DNA of 64,000 bases from positions 1,302,001 through 1,366,000 of the forward strand of contig CAVSAJ010000003.1 in assembly GCA_963725895.1 (NCBI GenBank), read 5' to 3'. This document shows, in pieces, positions 1-8,263 of the stretch. Under the pieces are notes generated by a model. The model was not told the DNA's origin. It saw only the letters and a program-made list of their open reading frames with translations, and did not search any database. How positions within the stretch are numbered: position 1 is the stretch's first letter; each line of letters begins with the position of its first letter. Source of the stretch: Bog-473 sp963725895. GTDB taxonomy: Bacteria > Actinomycetota > Acidimicrobiia > Acidimicrobiales > RAAP-2. A program made the position numbers and the translations under genes.

Positions 1-177
1 TTGCCCGCCAAGATCACCGTGGAGCTGGGCCCTCCGATTGACTGGTCGTCTCGGTACGCGCCTGAGGCTGCTGAGGACGAATCGATCGTTCGCCATTGCT
101 ACCAGGAGCTCACCGAGACGATGCAGACGACGCTCGATCGATTGGCAGCTGAACGCCGCTTTCCGATTCTCGGTTAG
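1..177 (+). CDS. C-terminal end of a probable PlsC-type acyltransferase (partial)
   Basis: The reading frame is open at the left edge and runs 58 codons to a TAG at 175-177. The fragment has a GPPID stretch at its residues 10-14 and ends MQTTLDRLAAERRFPILG. That wording is typical of the tail of 1-acylglycerol-phosphate acyltransferase-like proteins, which acylate lysophospholipids at the membrane. The catalytic HX4D block lies outside the window, so the family call rests on the tail only. It converges with the acyl-CoA synthetase on the other strand, with 9 bases between the two stops. A lipid-acylation role fits the wax ester synthase and FadD-like genes next door. Confidence 0.5.
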   Translation: MPAKITVELGPPIDWSSRYAPEAAEDESIVRHCYQELTETMQTTLDRLAAERRFPILG

Positions 178-186
178 TCGCTTTCC

Positions 187-1803
187 TCAATCATCGTTCT
201 GGTCTCGTAACGCCGCTTCGGCGACCCCTTTGGCCCAGGGATAATCCGGTTTCCCGCTGGGTGAACGAACGATGTCATCGACGACGATGACCTCTCGAGG
301 CACCTTGAAGCCGCTCAGCCTTGCACGGACGTGTTGGCGGACGGCCTTCGGATCGATCTCGTGCCCGGTTTGGGGCAGTACCAGGGCGACTACTTGCTCA
401 CCGAAGCGAGGGTCGGGCGCGCCCACAACGATGGCGTCGCGGACTTCGGGATGGTCCTTCAGCGCTGCCTCCACCTCGTCGGGGAAGACCTTCTCCCCGC
501 CAGTGTTGATGCAGAGCGAATCGCGCCCGAGGACGACGATGCTCCCGTCGGCGTTCACCGTCGCCAGGTCACCGGGAAGCGCCCAGCGTTGGTCCCGTGC
601 CTCCACGAAGGTAGCGGCGGACTTGGACGGATCGCCTAGGTAACCGATCGGGACGTGCCCGCCCCTGGCGAGGTGTCCGATCACCCCAGAGCCGGGTGGG
701 ACAGGTTGGAGATCGGCATCGAGCACGTCGGTGCGGTCGTCAACCTGCAGGCGTGGCGGCCCGAACGGGTCCTCGGGAGGCATCTCACCACCGACCTGGC
801 CGGTCTCCGAAGACCCGAATCGGTCGGCGACGATCCGCCCGGGGAGGAGCTCGGCCAGCTGTGCCTTGGTGGACGGCGAGAGCACCGCTCCACCGGATCC
901 CACGGCCATCAGCGACGAGAGGTCGTAGCGATCGGGTTGTGCGGCCAGCACGTCGAGCAGCGGCCGGACCATGGCGTCGCCCACCACGGCGATCGCGTTG
1001 ACCCGCTCCGCCTCGACCAGACGCCAGACCTCGGTGCCGTCGAAGACCCCCCCTCGGGTCGTCACGACCGTTCCGCCCCCGAACAACGTCGAGAACGCCA
1101 ACCAGTGTCCGGCCGCGTGCATGAACGGAGGTATGGCGAGCGCAGTGATTCCCGGATGCAAGAGCCGCATGGCAAGCTCGCCAGGGTTGGCGATGTGGTT
1201 GCCCAAGGACAGTGGGTCACCGCCGCCCATAGCGGCGAAGAAGATGTCGTCGTGTCGCCAGAGCACGCCCTTGGGCATGCCGGTCGTGCCGCCTGTGTAG
1301 ACGCAGTAGAGGTCGTCGCTGCGGCGCGGGGGGAACTCGCGGGTGTCGGGCGCCGATGCGAGGGCACTCTCGTAGTCCTCACCCACAGTCGGGCGATGAC
1401 CGACCGGCTCGCCGACCTCCAGCACGGTCCTGGTCTCGGGCATGGCGCCCAGAGCACCCTTCACCGCTGGGGCGAAGCGGCCATGAAAGATGAGGCCCAC
1501 CAGCGCGGCGTCCCTGTAGAGGTACTCCAATTCGCCCGCCAAGTAGCGGTAGTTGACGTTGACCGGCACGGCACGAATCTTGAAGCACGCCAGCATGCTC
1601 TCGATGTATTCGGTGCCGTTGACCAGCTGCAGCCCCACCGTGTCACGGGGTCCGACGCCGGCGTCCTCTAGGTGGTGGGCGAGGCGATTGGCCCGCCGGT
1701 CCAGTTCGGTGTAGCTGAGCCTCCGAGAGCCCGACACCATCGCCATCTGATCCCCGACCTGGTCGACCACGCTCTCAAAAAGATCGGCAAGGTTGAACTC
1801 CAA
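187..1803 (-). CDS. AMP-dependent acyl-CoA synthetase (FadD-like)
   Basis: This 538-residue protein has the usual length of the acyl-activating enzyme family. It activates a carboxylic acid with ATP to an acyl-adenylate and transfers it to CoA. The P-loop-like YTGGTTGMPKG motif is at residues 169-179 and the FGSSETG adenylate-binding motif follows near 335. The C-terminal subdomain carries the GRDS and GGEKVFPDEVE blocks and a late SPSGKPDYPWAK segment holding the catalytic lysine. The N-terminus (MEFNLADLFESVVDQ) matches the start of many actinobacterial FadD proteins. It is divergent from the hydrolase/wax ester synthase pair, so it could feed acyl-CoA to them. The exact chain length of the substrate cannot be read from sequence. 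Confidence 0.9.
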   Translation of the reverse strand: MEFNLADLFESVVDQVGDQMAMVSGSRRLSYTELDRRANRLAHHLEDAGVGPRDTVGLQLVNGTEYIESMLACFKIRAVPVNVNYRYLAGELEYLYRDAALVGLIFHGRFAPAVKGALGAMPETRTVLEVGEPVGHRPTVGEDYESALASAPDTREFPPRRSDDLYCVYTGGTTGMPKGVLWRHDDIFFAAMGGGDPLSLGNHIANPGELAMRLLHPGITALAIPPFMHAAGHWLAFSTLFGGGTVVTTRGGVFDGTEVWRLVEAERVNAIAVVGDAMVRPLLDVLAAQPDRYDLSSLMAVGSGGAVLSPSTKAQLAELLPGRIVADRFGSSETGQVGGEMPPEDPFGPPRLQVDDRTDVLDADLQPVPPGSGVIGHLARGGHVPIGYLGDPSKSAATFVEARDQRWALPGDLATVNADGSIVVLGRDSLCINTGGEKVFPDEVEAALKDHPEVRDAIVVGAPDPRFGEQVVALVLPQTGHEIDPKAVRQHVRARLSGFKVPREVIVVDDIVRSPSGKPDYPWAKGVAEAALRDQNDD

Positions 1804-1918
1804 AGCGCTCCCTGGTCCAGGCCTGGGCCTTCAGCTCTGCTATCGGTCAGAATTCCAGACGTACTATTACAGAGTTCACCGTGCGCTCTCCTCGGGCCAC
1901 GGTACGCAAGGAGGCCGG

Positions 1919-3262
1919 ATGGGGGAGGTTGCGCATGATCCCGCCGGCGACTGCATCGAGCCGCCGGGCACGTTCCCCCCTACGGAGAGGATGTCCGGGA
2001 GCGTGGAGTCTGGTATCTCGGTGCCGGGGATCGATCGGTTCACCGGACTCTTTCGAGCCGCTGCCGGGTTCTTAAACCGGCGAGCGCTCGCCCGGGCGAC
2101 TCGCGCCCTGCCCCGGACGCTGCACTACGTCGGCTCGGCCTTACTGAGCGGGGAGGTGAGCGACTCGGTGCCGGCGCCGCACCTCTCGCTCGGCCTCGCG
2201 GCTCAGGTGGCGATGGACGAGGCGCTGCTGGCCATGGCCATGACACCCCGGAGGTTCCCCTCACCCGGGGACTACGCCAGGGTGTCCAGCGAGCTCGCCG
2301 AGGCTGAATCCTTGTACGCAAGGAAAGGTTGGATCGCTGAGCCCGACTCCTATCACCGCACCCCGCCGCCGCTCTTCGAATCTGACGTGACGACGAGCCA
2401 GGGAAGGGCCATGGGGCTGAGCTACGACCGCTGGGATTGGGACAGCGCCTTCACCCCTTATCCGGGCGAGCCCGGCGCCGACCGGTGGATGGCGTTCGAA
2501 CCGAACCGGACCGCCTCGGCCGTCGTCGTACGCCACCCCGACGATCTCCGCCCCTGGGTTATCGCCGTGCACGGCTTCTGCATGGGTTTCCCGTTCATGG
2601 ACTTTCAGGGGCTCCAGCTGAACCGGCTCCACCACGAGCTGGGGATGAACGTGGCCCTCCCGGTGCTGCCGCTCCATGGTCCGCGCCGGGTCACCCTGGT
2701 GAGTGGGGAGCCGTTCCTCTCCTTCGAGCTGATGAACGCCGTGCACGGCCTGACGCAGGCCATATGGGACATCCGGCGCCTCATCACCCTCATCCGTCAA
2801 CAAGGAGCCACGTCGATCAGCCTGTTCGGGGTCTCGCTGGGCGCGTACACCGTTTCGCTCCTGGCCGGACTGGTGCAGGGCATCGACGGAGTGGTGGCGG
2901 GGATCCCGGTATCGGATTTCCCAGGCCTGTTCCACCGACACAGCCCCCACGACATCCGGGCCCGATCGATCGAGCACAAGATCATGGGCGGACCGGCCGA
3001 GAACGTCTACCGCGTGGTGTCGCCTCTGTCCCTCGAGGCCAAAGTGCCCAGGGGCGGCCGGTTCATCTTCGCCGGCTATGGCGACCGGCTGGCCCTTCCG
3101 GATCAGGCACAACGCCTCTGGGAGCACTGGGATCAGCCCCGCATCTCGTGGTATTCGGGGGGTCACGTGGGCTACTTGTGGTCCAAACAGGTGACCGACT
3201 TCCTCGTCAGCTCGCTGAGTCAGATCTCTACCGGCCGTTCTCCCAAGAAGAACCGAGACTGA
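1919..3262 (+). CDS. alpha/beta hydrolase fold protein, wax-ester-synthase neighbour
   Basis: The 447-residue protein carries an alpha/beta hydrolase core in its second half. An HGFCMGFPF oxyanion-type segment is followed by a GVSLGAY nucleophile elbow with Ser as nucleophile, and a late SGGHVGYLW supplies a plausible catalytic His. The first 170 residues are not recognised. The ATG at 1919 is preferred over an upstream in-frame ATG (1793) because AAGGAGG sits at 1908-1914, four bases before it. The gene ends three bases before the wax ester synthase start, so the two are almost certainly co-transcribed. It could be a lipase or esterase releasing substrate for, or turning over product of, the neighbour. 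The true substrate is unknown. Confidence 0.75.
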   Translation: MGEVAHDPAGDCIEPPGTFPPTERMSGSVESGISVPGIDRFTGLFRAAAGFLNRRALARATRALPRTLHYVGSALLSGEVSDSVPAPHLSLGLAAQVAMDEALLAMAMTPRRFPSPGDYARVSSELAEAESLYARKGWIAEPDSYHRTPPPLFESDVTTSQGRAMGLSYDRWDWDSAFTPYPGEPGADRWMAFEPNRTASAVVVRHPDDLRPWVIAVHGFCMGFPFMDFQGLQLNRLHHELGMNVALPVLPLHGPRRVTLVSGEPFLSFELMNAVHGLTQAIWDIRRLITLIRQQGATSISLFGVSLGAYTVSLLAGLVQGIDGVVAGIPVSDFPGLFHRHSPHDIRARSIEHKIMGGPAENVYRVVSPLSLEAKVPRGGRFIFAGYGDRLALPDQAQRLWEHWDQPRISWYSGGHVGYLWSKQVTDFLVSSLSQISTGRSPKKNRD

Positions 3263-3265
3263 CGC

Positions 3266-4681
3266 ATGGAGACGATGACCGGGCTAGACGCAAAATTCCT
3301 CTATTCGGAGACACCGACGGCCCACATGCACACGGTGAAGGTCGTGGTGTCCGACGTTTCTGTTCTGAACGGCGAATTCTCCTATGACACCCTGATCGAG
3401 GTCTTTGCGGGCCAACTTGGCAGGCTCCCGCCGTTCCGCCGCCGGGTCGTGCCGGTCCCTTGGGGATTGGGTCATCCCGTGTGGGTGGAGGACCCTGAGT
3501 TCGACCTGAAGCGTCACGTCAGCCGCCGGGTGCTCGCCGAGCCGGCGTGCGATCGCGAGCTGGCCGCCGTGGTAGCTGATTTTGCAAGCACCCCATTGCC
3601 GCGCGACCGGCCCTTATGGGAGTTGTTGGTCGTCGAGGGGCTCGTCGACGACCGCATCGCGGTCGTGGCGAAGATCCACCATGCGGTGGCCGACGGGTCT
3701 GCCGTGGTGGCCCTGCTCCAGAACGTGGTGCAAGGCGCTGACGTCGAGCCATTAAGGGAACCCGAAGAGGATTCGTGGCGTCCAGAGCCGCTCCCAACGC
3801 GTCGCGACCTGCTGAAGATGGCGGCGCACGACCATGTCGTCCGGTGGAAAGGCCTGCCGCGGTTTGTGGTGCAATCGGCGCGACGGGGCCGAGCGTCGGA
3901 AACGCGGCGTCGCAGCTTCGCAGTCAAGCCGCCTCTTCCCCTCCACCACATACCCAAGACGTCGTTCAACGTGTCGCTCACTCCTGAGCGCACATTTGCA
4001 ATGACCAAGCTCCCTCTCGAGGATCTCAAGTCAATCAGGCGCACCGCGGGCAGCACCCTCAACGATGTCTACCTGTGCGTGTGCGCAGGGGCGCTGCGAC
4101 GCTATCTGTCGGACCGCGGCGAACTACCCGCGCGCCCCCTGGTCGCCAGTGTCCCGATCTCGACCGACCCGAATGTGGCCCGCATGTCGGGCAACCGGGT
4201 CGACAACCTCTATGTGAGCATCGGGACCGACATCGCCGACCCTGTCCAGCGCCTCGAACATATCCGGAGCATGACGGCAGCTTCCAAGGAGGTTCGCAGA
4301 GTCCTCGGCCTCGATCTCTTCGAGCAGCGCGCCGATTTTGTGCCACCCCAGATCTACCACTCGGCCGTGCGGCTCTGGACTCGGTCCCACATTGCGGACC
4401 GGGTCCATCCACCCCTCAACGTCGTGCTGTCCAACGTCGCCGGACCGCAGGAGCGGATCTTCTTCGGTCCCATCCAGCTCGAGGCTCTGTACTCCGTAGG
4501 TCCCATCCTCGAAGGGATCGGCCTCAACATCACTGCCTGGAGCTATGAGCAAACGCTCGGTGTATCCGTGCTCGGTTCTCCGGTCAGCATTCCCGACCCC
4601 TGGCTCATCATCGACGCACTACATGTTGCGCTCGAAGAGCTCGGGGATGCGATTGGCACTGAAGCGCGGGCAGACCACTGA
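3266..4681 (+). CDS. wax ester synthase/diacylglycerol acyltransferase (WS/DGAT)
   Basis: The 471-residue protein begins with the LDAKFLYSE signature of the WS/DGAT family and has the catalytic HHAVADG motif (HHxxxDG) at residues 138-144. The family C-terminal block with VVLSNVAGP follows. Members esterify fatty alcohols or diacylglycerol with acyl-CoA, making wax esters or triacylglycerol at the inner face of the membrane or lipid body. Length matches the actinobacterial paralogues (about 450-480). It follows the hydrolase gene with a three-base gap and is divergent from an acyl-CoA synthetase, forming a small neutral-lipid locus. Which acceptor is used cannot be read from sequence. Confidence 0.92.
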   Translation: METMTGLDAKFLYSETPTAHMHTVKVVVSDVSVLNGEFSYDTLIEVFAGQLGRLPPFRRRVVPVPWGLGHPVWVEDPEFDLKRHVSRRVLAEPACDRELAAVVADFASTPLPRDRPLWELLVVEGLVDDRIAVVAKIHHAVADGSAVVALLQNVVQGADVEPLREPEEDSWRPEPLPTRRDLLKMAAHDHVVRWKGLPRFVVQSARRGRASETRRRSFAVKPPLPLHHIPKTSFNVSLTPERTFAMTKLPLEDLKSIRRTAGSTLNDVYLCVCAGALRRYLSDRGELPARPLVASVPISTDPNVARMSGNRVDNLYVSIGTDIADPVQRLEHIRSMTAASKEVRRVLGLDLFEQRADFVPPQIYHSAVRLWTRSHIADRVHPPLNVVLSNVAGPQERIFFGPIQLEALYSVGPILEGIGLNITAWSYEQTLGVSVLGSPVSIPDPWLIIDALHVALEELGDAIGTEARADH

Positions 4682-4784
4682 TCCGTTGGGTAGTGAGGTT
4701 TGGTCAATGCGGCAGGGCCTACCCACGTGATGCGCAGACTCGAAAGGTGACGTTCTTGGAGTCACGACAGCCTGGCGGATCTCC

Positions 4785-5105
4785 ATGGGTAGACGCCAGG
4801 TTGTCGAGTCCGTCAACGCGGCGCTCAAGGGTTCCTTCGTCGACCTGACCCGGGGCTTCTTCAGAGTCTTCGGGCGGGTGAAGATATCTGTCCTCCTCGG
4901 ATTCACCCTTGCGGCGTTCAATCTCGAGCGCATCCGCTCGTTTCGGGCCAAGCATGCCCTCGGCGTGGACGGATCGGTACCCCGGGGTACCCCAGGGTCC
5001 AAGCAATCGTTCTCCCCGAACGAAGCGTCGTCGTGGGACCTGGGCGCAGATCATCGAAGGACAGAAGAGAGACCACAGCCCCCGCCTTCCACCCCACCTG
5101 AATAA
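4785..5105 (+). pseudogene. transposase C-terminal remnant
   Basis: The frame encodes GRRQVVESVNAALKG followed by RGFFRVFGRVKISVLLGFTL and NLERIRSF. This reads like the C-terminal end of a DDE-type transposase, where a VESVNAALKG block follows the last catalytic residue. The similar-looking wording continues upstream in frame to about 4734 (TTAWRIS) and then meets a stop. No catalytic domain remains, so this is a relic. It lies just outside the left repeat of the tmRNA island. The IS family was not determined, and residues after about 4960 are probably read-through of no meaning. Confidence 0.5.
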
Positions 5106-5174
5106 AGCACGCTCCTCCCGCGGCGAGAAGGCAAAGCGTGACGCCCCTACGAGAATCGAACAGGCATGTCAACG

Positions 5175-5207
5175 CGAAACCGCCGGCCCTGGGGGCCGGC
5201 GGTTTCG
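5175..5207. terminator. perfect 15-bp hairpin, possible displaced ssrA terminator
   Basis: Positions 5175-5189 are exactly complementary to 5193-5207 with a three-base loop, giving a very stable stem that ends in AAA/TTT pairs. There is no long T tract on either side. It lies about 94 bases outside the left att copy. Before the island inserted it would have stood just downstream of the tmRNA 3' end, so it may be the original ssrA terminator. That role is inference. Confidence 0.55.
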
Positions 5208-5631
5208 TCATCCATGGGGTAGCAGACGAGTAGTGAACTCGCCGCCACCTCCAACAAGGCACTTTCATGAACACCCGGCGTGCTCTTTCATGAACATGCC
5301 CTCTTGGAGGTGGCGGGAATCGAAAGATGCCGGGCCGGACGGGATAAGACCACGTCAACGGCACTCAGCCAAATCTACCTGCGATGGCAGTGGGACGGAG
5401 TGGTACGCGTTGACACTCGTTGGTACTCATTGGCACCCGCAGTTTCCACCACGCCGTGTCCAATTTGTGTCCCGTCAAGACACCCCTCAAGAAAGGCCCC
5501 CGTTCAGACATCCCCGAACCGGCGAACGGGGGCACTGTTCACACCGACCTGTTGGCACTTCAGCGGGGTCCCTGGACTGGCGTGATGAGGGTGCCCGATG
5601 CACTCATATACCAAGCACTGTCGAGACCTTG
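5208..5631. other. gene-poor left end of the island, with att copy and repeats
   Basis: No convincing gene is seen. The stretch holds two copies of CTTTCATGAACA (near 5262 and 5286) and a 13-bp inverted repeat of the att core (5242-5254 against 5304-5316). It also has the left att copy at 5301-5324 and a 10-bp stem (5496-5505 with 5524-5533, 18-base loop) that could end transcription of the nuclease gene coming from the right. Short ORFs here have no recognisable content. Confidence 0.5.
5301..5324. other. attL-like direct repeat of the tmRNA 3' end
   Basis: The 24 bases starting CTCTTGGAGGTGGCGGG and ending AATCGAA are identical to 19656-19679, which form the 3' end and T-arm of the tmRNA gene. 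Flanking bases differ at once on both sides. Integrases that use ssrA typically leave such a partial copy at the distal end of the element. This copy is not part of any complete tmRNA. Confidence 0.85.
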
Positions 5632-6180
5632 TCAGCCCGGGACGGTTCCAAGGTCTCCGCTGTCAACGAGCATCACATTCAGGAGCACCACTCGCACTTC
5701 GAGTTGATCGCGGATCGCCTTGAAGCACTCGGTCTGCTCCGCTGAGAGCTTGTCCTGATGACCTGTGATCGGGTCGTGGCCCTTCACCTCGACGAAGTAT
5801 GGCCGCCAGTCTGGTTGACGGAGTACAAGAAGATCGGGAAGCTGCTTGTTCCCGAACTCCTTCTGAATGGCCTCCAGATCTCGTCGCTCATCATCAGTGA
5901 ACGCTGCGGTGTACAAGGCGTGCTTTTCGGGATGCGCTCCGGGGTACTGGTACTTTTCGACGAGAGCCAACGATCTCTCGCTCTGGAACAGGTGTACGGC
6001 AGCGAGCCACTCAAAAAAATGATTTCTCGGCTGGTTGTGCGCCATCTCCAGATCGTGTGCGCTGAAGAGGATCGGATACAGACTCCTCCACTGATCGGCC
6101 AGCGGTGAGGGCCACCACGACGGATCCCTCAGCATCTGCTCGGCGTAAATGGTGGCTTCTTCGAGATCGTCGCTCCGCAC
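5632..6180 (-). CDS. VRR-NUC/PD-(D/E)XK nuclease-like protein
   Basis: The 182-residue protein has the layout of a small VRR-NUC-type nuclease. Glu57 in an HFFEWLA helix is followed by a PD at 115-116 (LPDLLVL), then FVEVKG with Glu131 and Lys133, and Gln149 in a following helix. These are the spacing and residues of the PD-(D/E)XK metal-dependent nuclease core, and the VEVKG.D..L..Q pattern is characteristic of VRR-NUC. The family occurs in phages, islands and repair proteins such as FAN1. It is the first gene inside the left att copy and points outward. Role on the island is unknown; defence, or a structure-specific nuclease for the element, are both possible. Confidence 0.75.
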   Translation of the reverse strand: MRSDDLEEATIYAEQMLRDPSWWPSPLADQWRSLYPILFSAHDLEMAHNQPRNHFFEWLAAVHLFQSERSLALVEKYQYPGAHPEKHALYTAAFTDDERRDLEAIQKEFGNKQLPDLLVLRQPDWRPYFVEVKGHDPITGHQDKLSAEQTECFKAIRDQLEVRVVLLNVMLVDSGDLGTVPG

Positions 6181-6364
6181 AACTCAAAATGATGCCACTT
6201 GGCGTATCCCACCTACCCGGCGACTGATAGGGGGCACCCTCTTGGGAGGATGGGCGACTCGAGAAGCCAGGGCTCCCTCGGGACGGGGCCCACCTAATAG
6301 ATTTGGCCGAGTGGGAGAGTTGCGTCAGGCTGAGAACGATTTCGGAGTTCGATACTGGTATCGG

Positions 6365-6982
6365 ATGACGTCTGGCGAAGCACTCAAAGCGGCCAGCGCG
6401 GCGCTCTGGGTGGCGGCAGCGGGAGCTGCTCTGATGGTGCTGGAACTTTCCAACCACGACTCATTCCCCACCCCTGGATCAGTCCTCTTCCTCATCTTCT
6501 TCGTTGTCGGTGTCGTCAGTTTCGTGCGGTGGCGGTCGTCGAATTGGGTGGTTGGCAAAGGCTTCGCCGGGCAGCGTCGGTCCAACGGCACCGAATCTCG
6601 CCAGGTTGATCTCAATGCTCTCAACCGGGTTCGAATCACGACCAAGTGGTGGACGGTAAGAGACCGCACCGGCGGAAAATCAATGATTCCGGCCGACATG
6701 CTGCAACACCGTGAGGTAGTTGAGTGCCTCATTGCCGGCGTTCGTTCCAGTCAGCTGACCGGTTCGGTTGACATGGACTCGACGATGGCGCTCCTCTTGA
6801 GCGGTGTCGAGAGTGCACCCGATGTTTTCGCCACCGGCAGCAACGACACACGGTCGATTTTGGCTGCCGGACATGGCCGGGGATTCTGGCCAGTGATCAA
6901 TCGTGCGCTCAACGTATGGATGGCATTCGTCATTGCGATTCTGCTGTTTACCGTCCTCCTGTTCCTGGCGATTCATTTGTAG
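6365..6982 (+). CDS. three-helix membrane protein of unknown function
   Basis: The 205-residue protein is not recognised. Hydrophobic segments lie at about residues 10-30 (ALWVAAAGAALMVLEL) and 38-58 (VLFLIFFVVGVVSFV), with a third at the extreme C-terminus (WMAFVIAILLFTVLLFLAIHL). Between them is a soluble stretch of about 115 residues with a WWTVRDRTGG segment that could form a small beta domain. The ATG at 6365 is chosen because the frame upstream is arginine-rich and low in structure. It is divergent from the nuclease gene and is followed about 50 bases later by the ClpC-N-like gene. Confidence 0.6.
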   Translation: MTSGEALKAASAALWVAAAGAALMVLELSNHDSFPTPGSVLFLIFFVVGVVSFVRWRSSNWVVGKGFAGQRRSNGTESRQVDLNALNRVRITTKWWTVRDRTGGKSMIPADMLQHREVVECLIAGVRSSQLTGSVDMDSTMALLLSGVESAPDVFATGSNDTRSILAAGHGRGFWPVINRALNVWMAFVIAILLFTVLLFLAIHL

Positions 6983-7032
6983 TCGCCCGTAGCCGGCGTA
7001 CTGGGGCAGGGGGTCAGAGGCATGATGGGGAT

Positions 7033-7503
7033 GTGCCCACAGTTCGCTTTTCGGACGGGTCTCGGAAGGCGTTGGTGTTTGCCCATACGGAAGCCCGCCT
7101 GCTGAATCACGGCTTCATCGGTCCCGAGCACATCCTCCTTGGTCTGATCCAAGAAGGTGAGGGTGTGGCGGCAAATGTCCTCGCGTTGCTGGGCATCACC
7201 CTCGAAGCAGTCCGCGAGAAGGTGGAGGAGACGATCGGAGTGGTGGACACCGCGCCTAGTGCATCCCCGCAATTCACTCCGCGGTCGAAAAAGGTCCTTG
7301 AGCTCTCGCTAAGAGAAGCAATGCAGCTGGGCCATACGTACATCGGAACTGAGCACCTTCTCCTTGGTATCGCACGCGAGGGGGAGAGTGTCGCTGCCAC
7401 AGTTCTTCTGAGTCTTGGATCCGAACTGAGCAGTGTGCGCCAGGAGGTCATGAAGCTCGTATCAGGCGGACGAGCAGCAGGTGAGGGCGGATCGCTCAGC
7501 TAG
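7033..7503 (+). CDS. stand-alone ClpC N-terminal double-repeat protein
   Basis: The 156 residues are two tandem Clp-N repeats and almost nothing else. The first runs FSDGSRKALVFAHTEA to about residue 65, the second FTPRSKKVLELSLREA to the end. Each has the conserved IGPEHILLGL or IGTEHLLLGI helix. In ClpC this domain docks adaptors and phospho-arginine substrates. Here the AAA+ modules are absent, as in mycobacterial ClpC2, which is known to bind the ClpC1-targeting cyclomarin. The GTG at 7033 is chosen because the repeat begins directly after it. It may act as a decoy or adaptor for the host ClpC; that is inference. Its island location suggests transfer. Confidence 0.85.
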   Translation: MPTVRFSDGSRKALVFAHTEARLLNHGFIGPEHILLGLIQEGEGVAANVLALLGITLEAVREKVEETIGVVDTAPSASPQFTPRSKKVLELSLREAMQLGHTYIGTEHLLLGIAREGESVAATVLLSLGSELSSVRQEVMKLVSGGRAAGEGGSLS

Positions 7504-7603
7504 ACCTTCTTGGGCACAACCGTCGCCGACACGGTATCTCCGTCGTGCCACCTGCACCCCAGACCGGCGATCTGGGGCGGTCGCGATTACCCTTCGATTT
7601 CCA

Positions 7604-8263
7604 ATGACAAAGGATCGGGGATGGGGCCGCGCCAGGGGCCGTATACGTCGGCTGCGTCCAATGGACCACCGGCGGGACAGGGGCGTCGGGGACAAAACCG
7701 CCAAGCGGCGCTTGTCTCGCTTTCAGGGGCGCCTTCGGCGCGACATCCGGTTGTTCGGCCACGACGGCAGACGCACCACCTGGTGCCGGGTCGATATCGC
7801 CGACACGTTGGACGTCCTCGGGAGATCAGACGAGGCCCTTATCGAGCGATCCGCAGTCGTCAGCGCCTGCAGTTTCCACCTCGGCGAAACGAACTTGCAG
7901 ACCCTCTATGCACGGCTGGCCCGTATCCGCACACTCAGAGAGTGCACACGAGGTCGCGACGCTGCGGCTGAGGCGGCTGAGGTCTTTCAAATCGGCCGGC
8001 GTACCTTTGGACCTGAGCACGACGTGACGAGAAAGGCGGCGCGGATGCTCGGACACCAATCCTTCATAGAAGGCGTGGGAAGAGAAGCGGGACTTGGGAG
8101 CAAAAGTACCGCTTCCGGCTCGATGAGCTATAACGAGACGAACCCGGTCATTCGCTCCTCAGAACCACAAACCCATGAGTTGGGTCACGATCGGTCGGAG
8201 ACTTCCCCCACGGGGACAGCGCGGAACAGGCGGTTGAAACGGGATTCAGATGGAGGTACATAG
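7604..8263 (+). CDS. TPR-like remnant or small hypothetical protein
   Basis: The frame is not confidently a gene. Its middle part (from DIADTLDVLGRSDEAL to FGPEHDVTRKAARMLGHQ) has the helical spacing and the FGxEHxxT wording of tetratricopeptide repeats found in NB-ARC/TPR regulators. The first 60 residues are extremely arginine-rich and probably not translated, and the last 70 are low in pattern. The ATG at 7604 is a guess; 7661 is equally possible. It ends just before the group II intron, so it may be a gene truncated by that insertion. Confidence 0.35.
   Translation: MTKDRGWGRARGRIRRLRPMDHRRDRGVGDKTAKRRLSRFQGRLRRDIRLFGHDGRRTTWCRVDIADTLDVLGRSDEALIERSAVVSACSFHLGETNLQTLYARLARIRTLRECTRGRDAAAEAAEVFQIGRRTFGPEHDVTRKAARMLGHQSFIEGVGREAGLGSKSTASGSMSYNETNPVIRSSEPQTHELGHDRSETSPTGTARNRRLKRDSDGGT

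Noticed and set aside
655..1671. Long plus-strand frame opposite the acyl-CoA synthetase
   Set aside because: It is a GC-driven antisense shadow with Arg/His-rich text and no family pattern. The same holds for most long frames opposite other genes in this window.
5140..5175. tRNA-like T-loop (CTACGAGAATCGAAC)
   Set aside because: The arms around the loop do not pair and no acceptor or anticodon stem is present on either strand.
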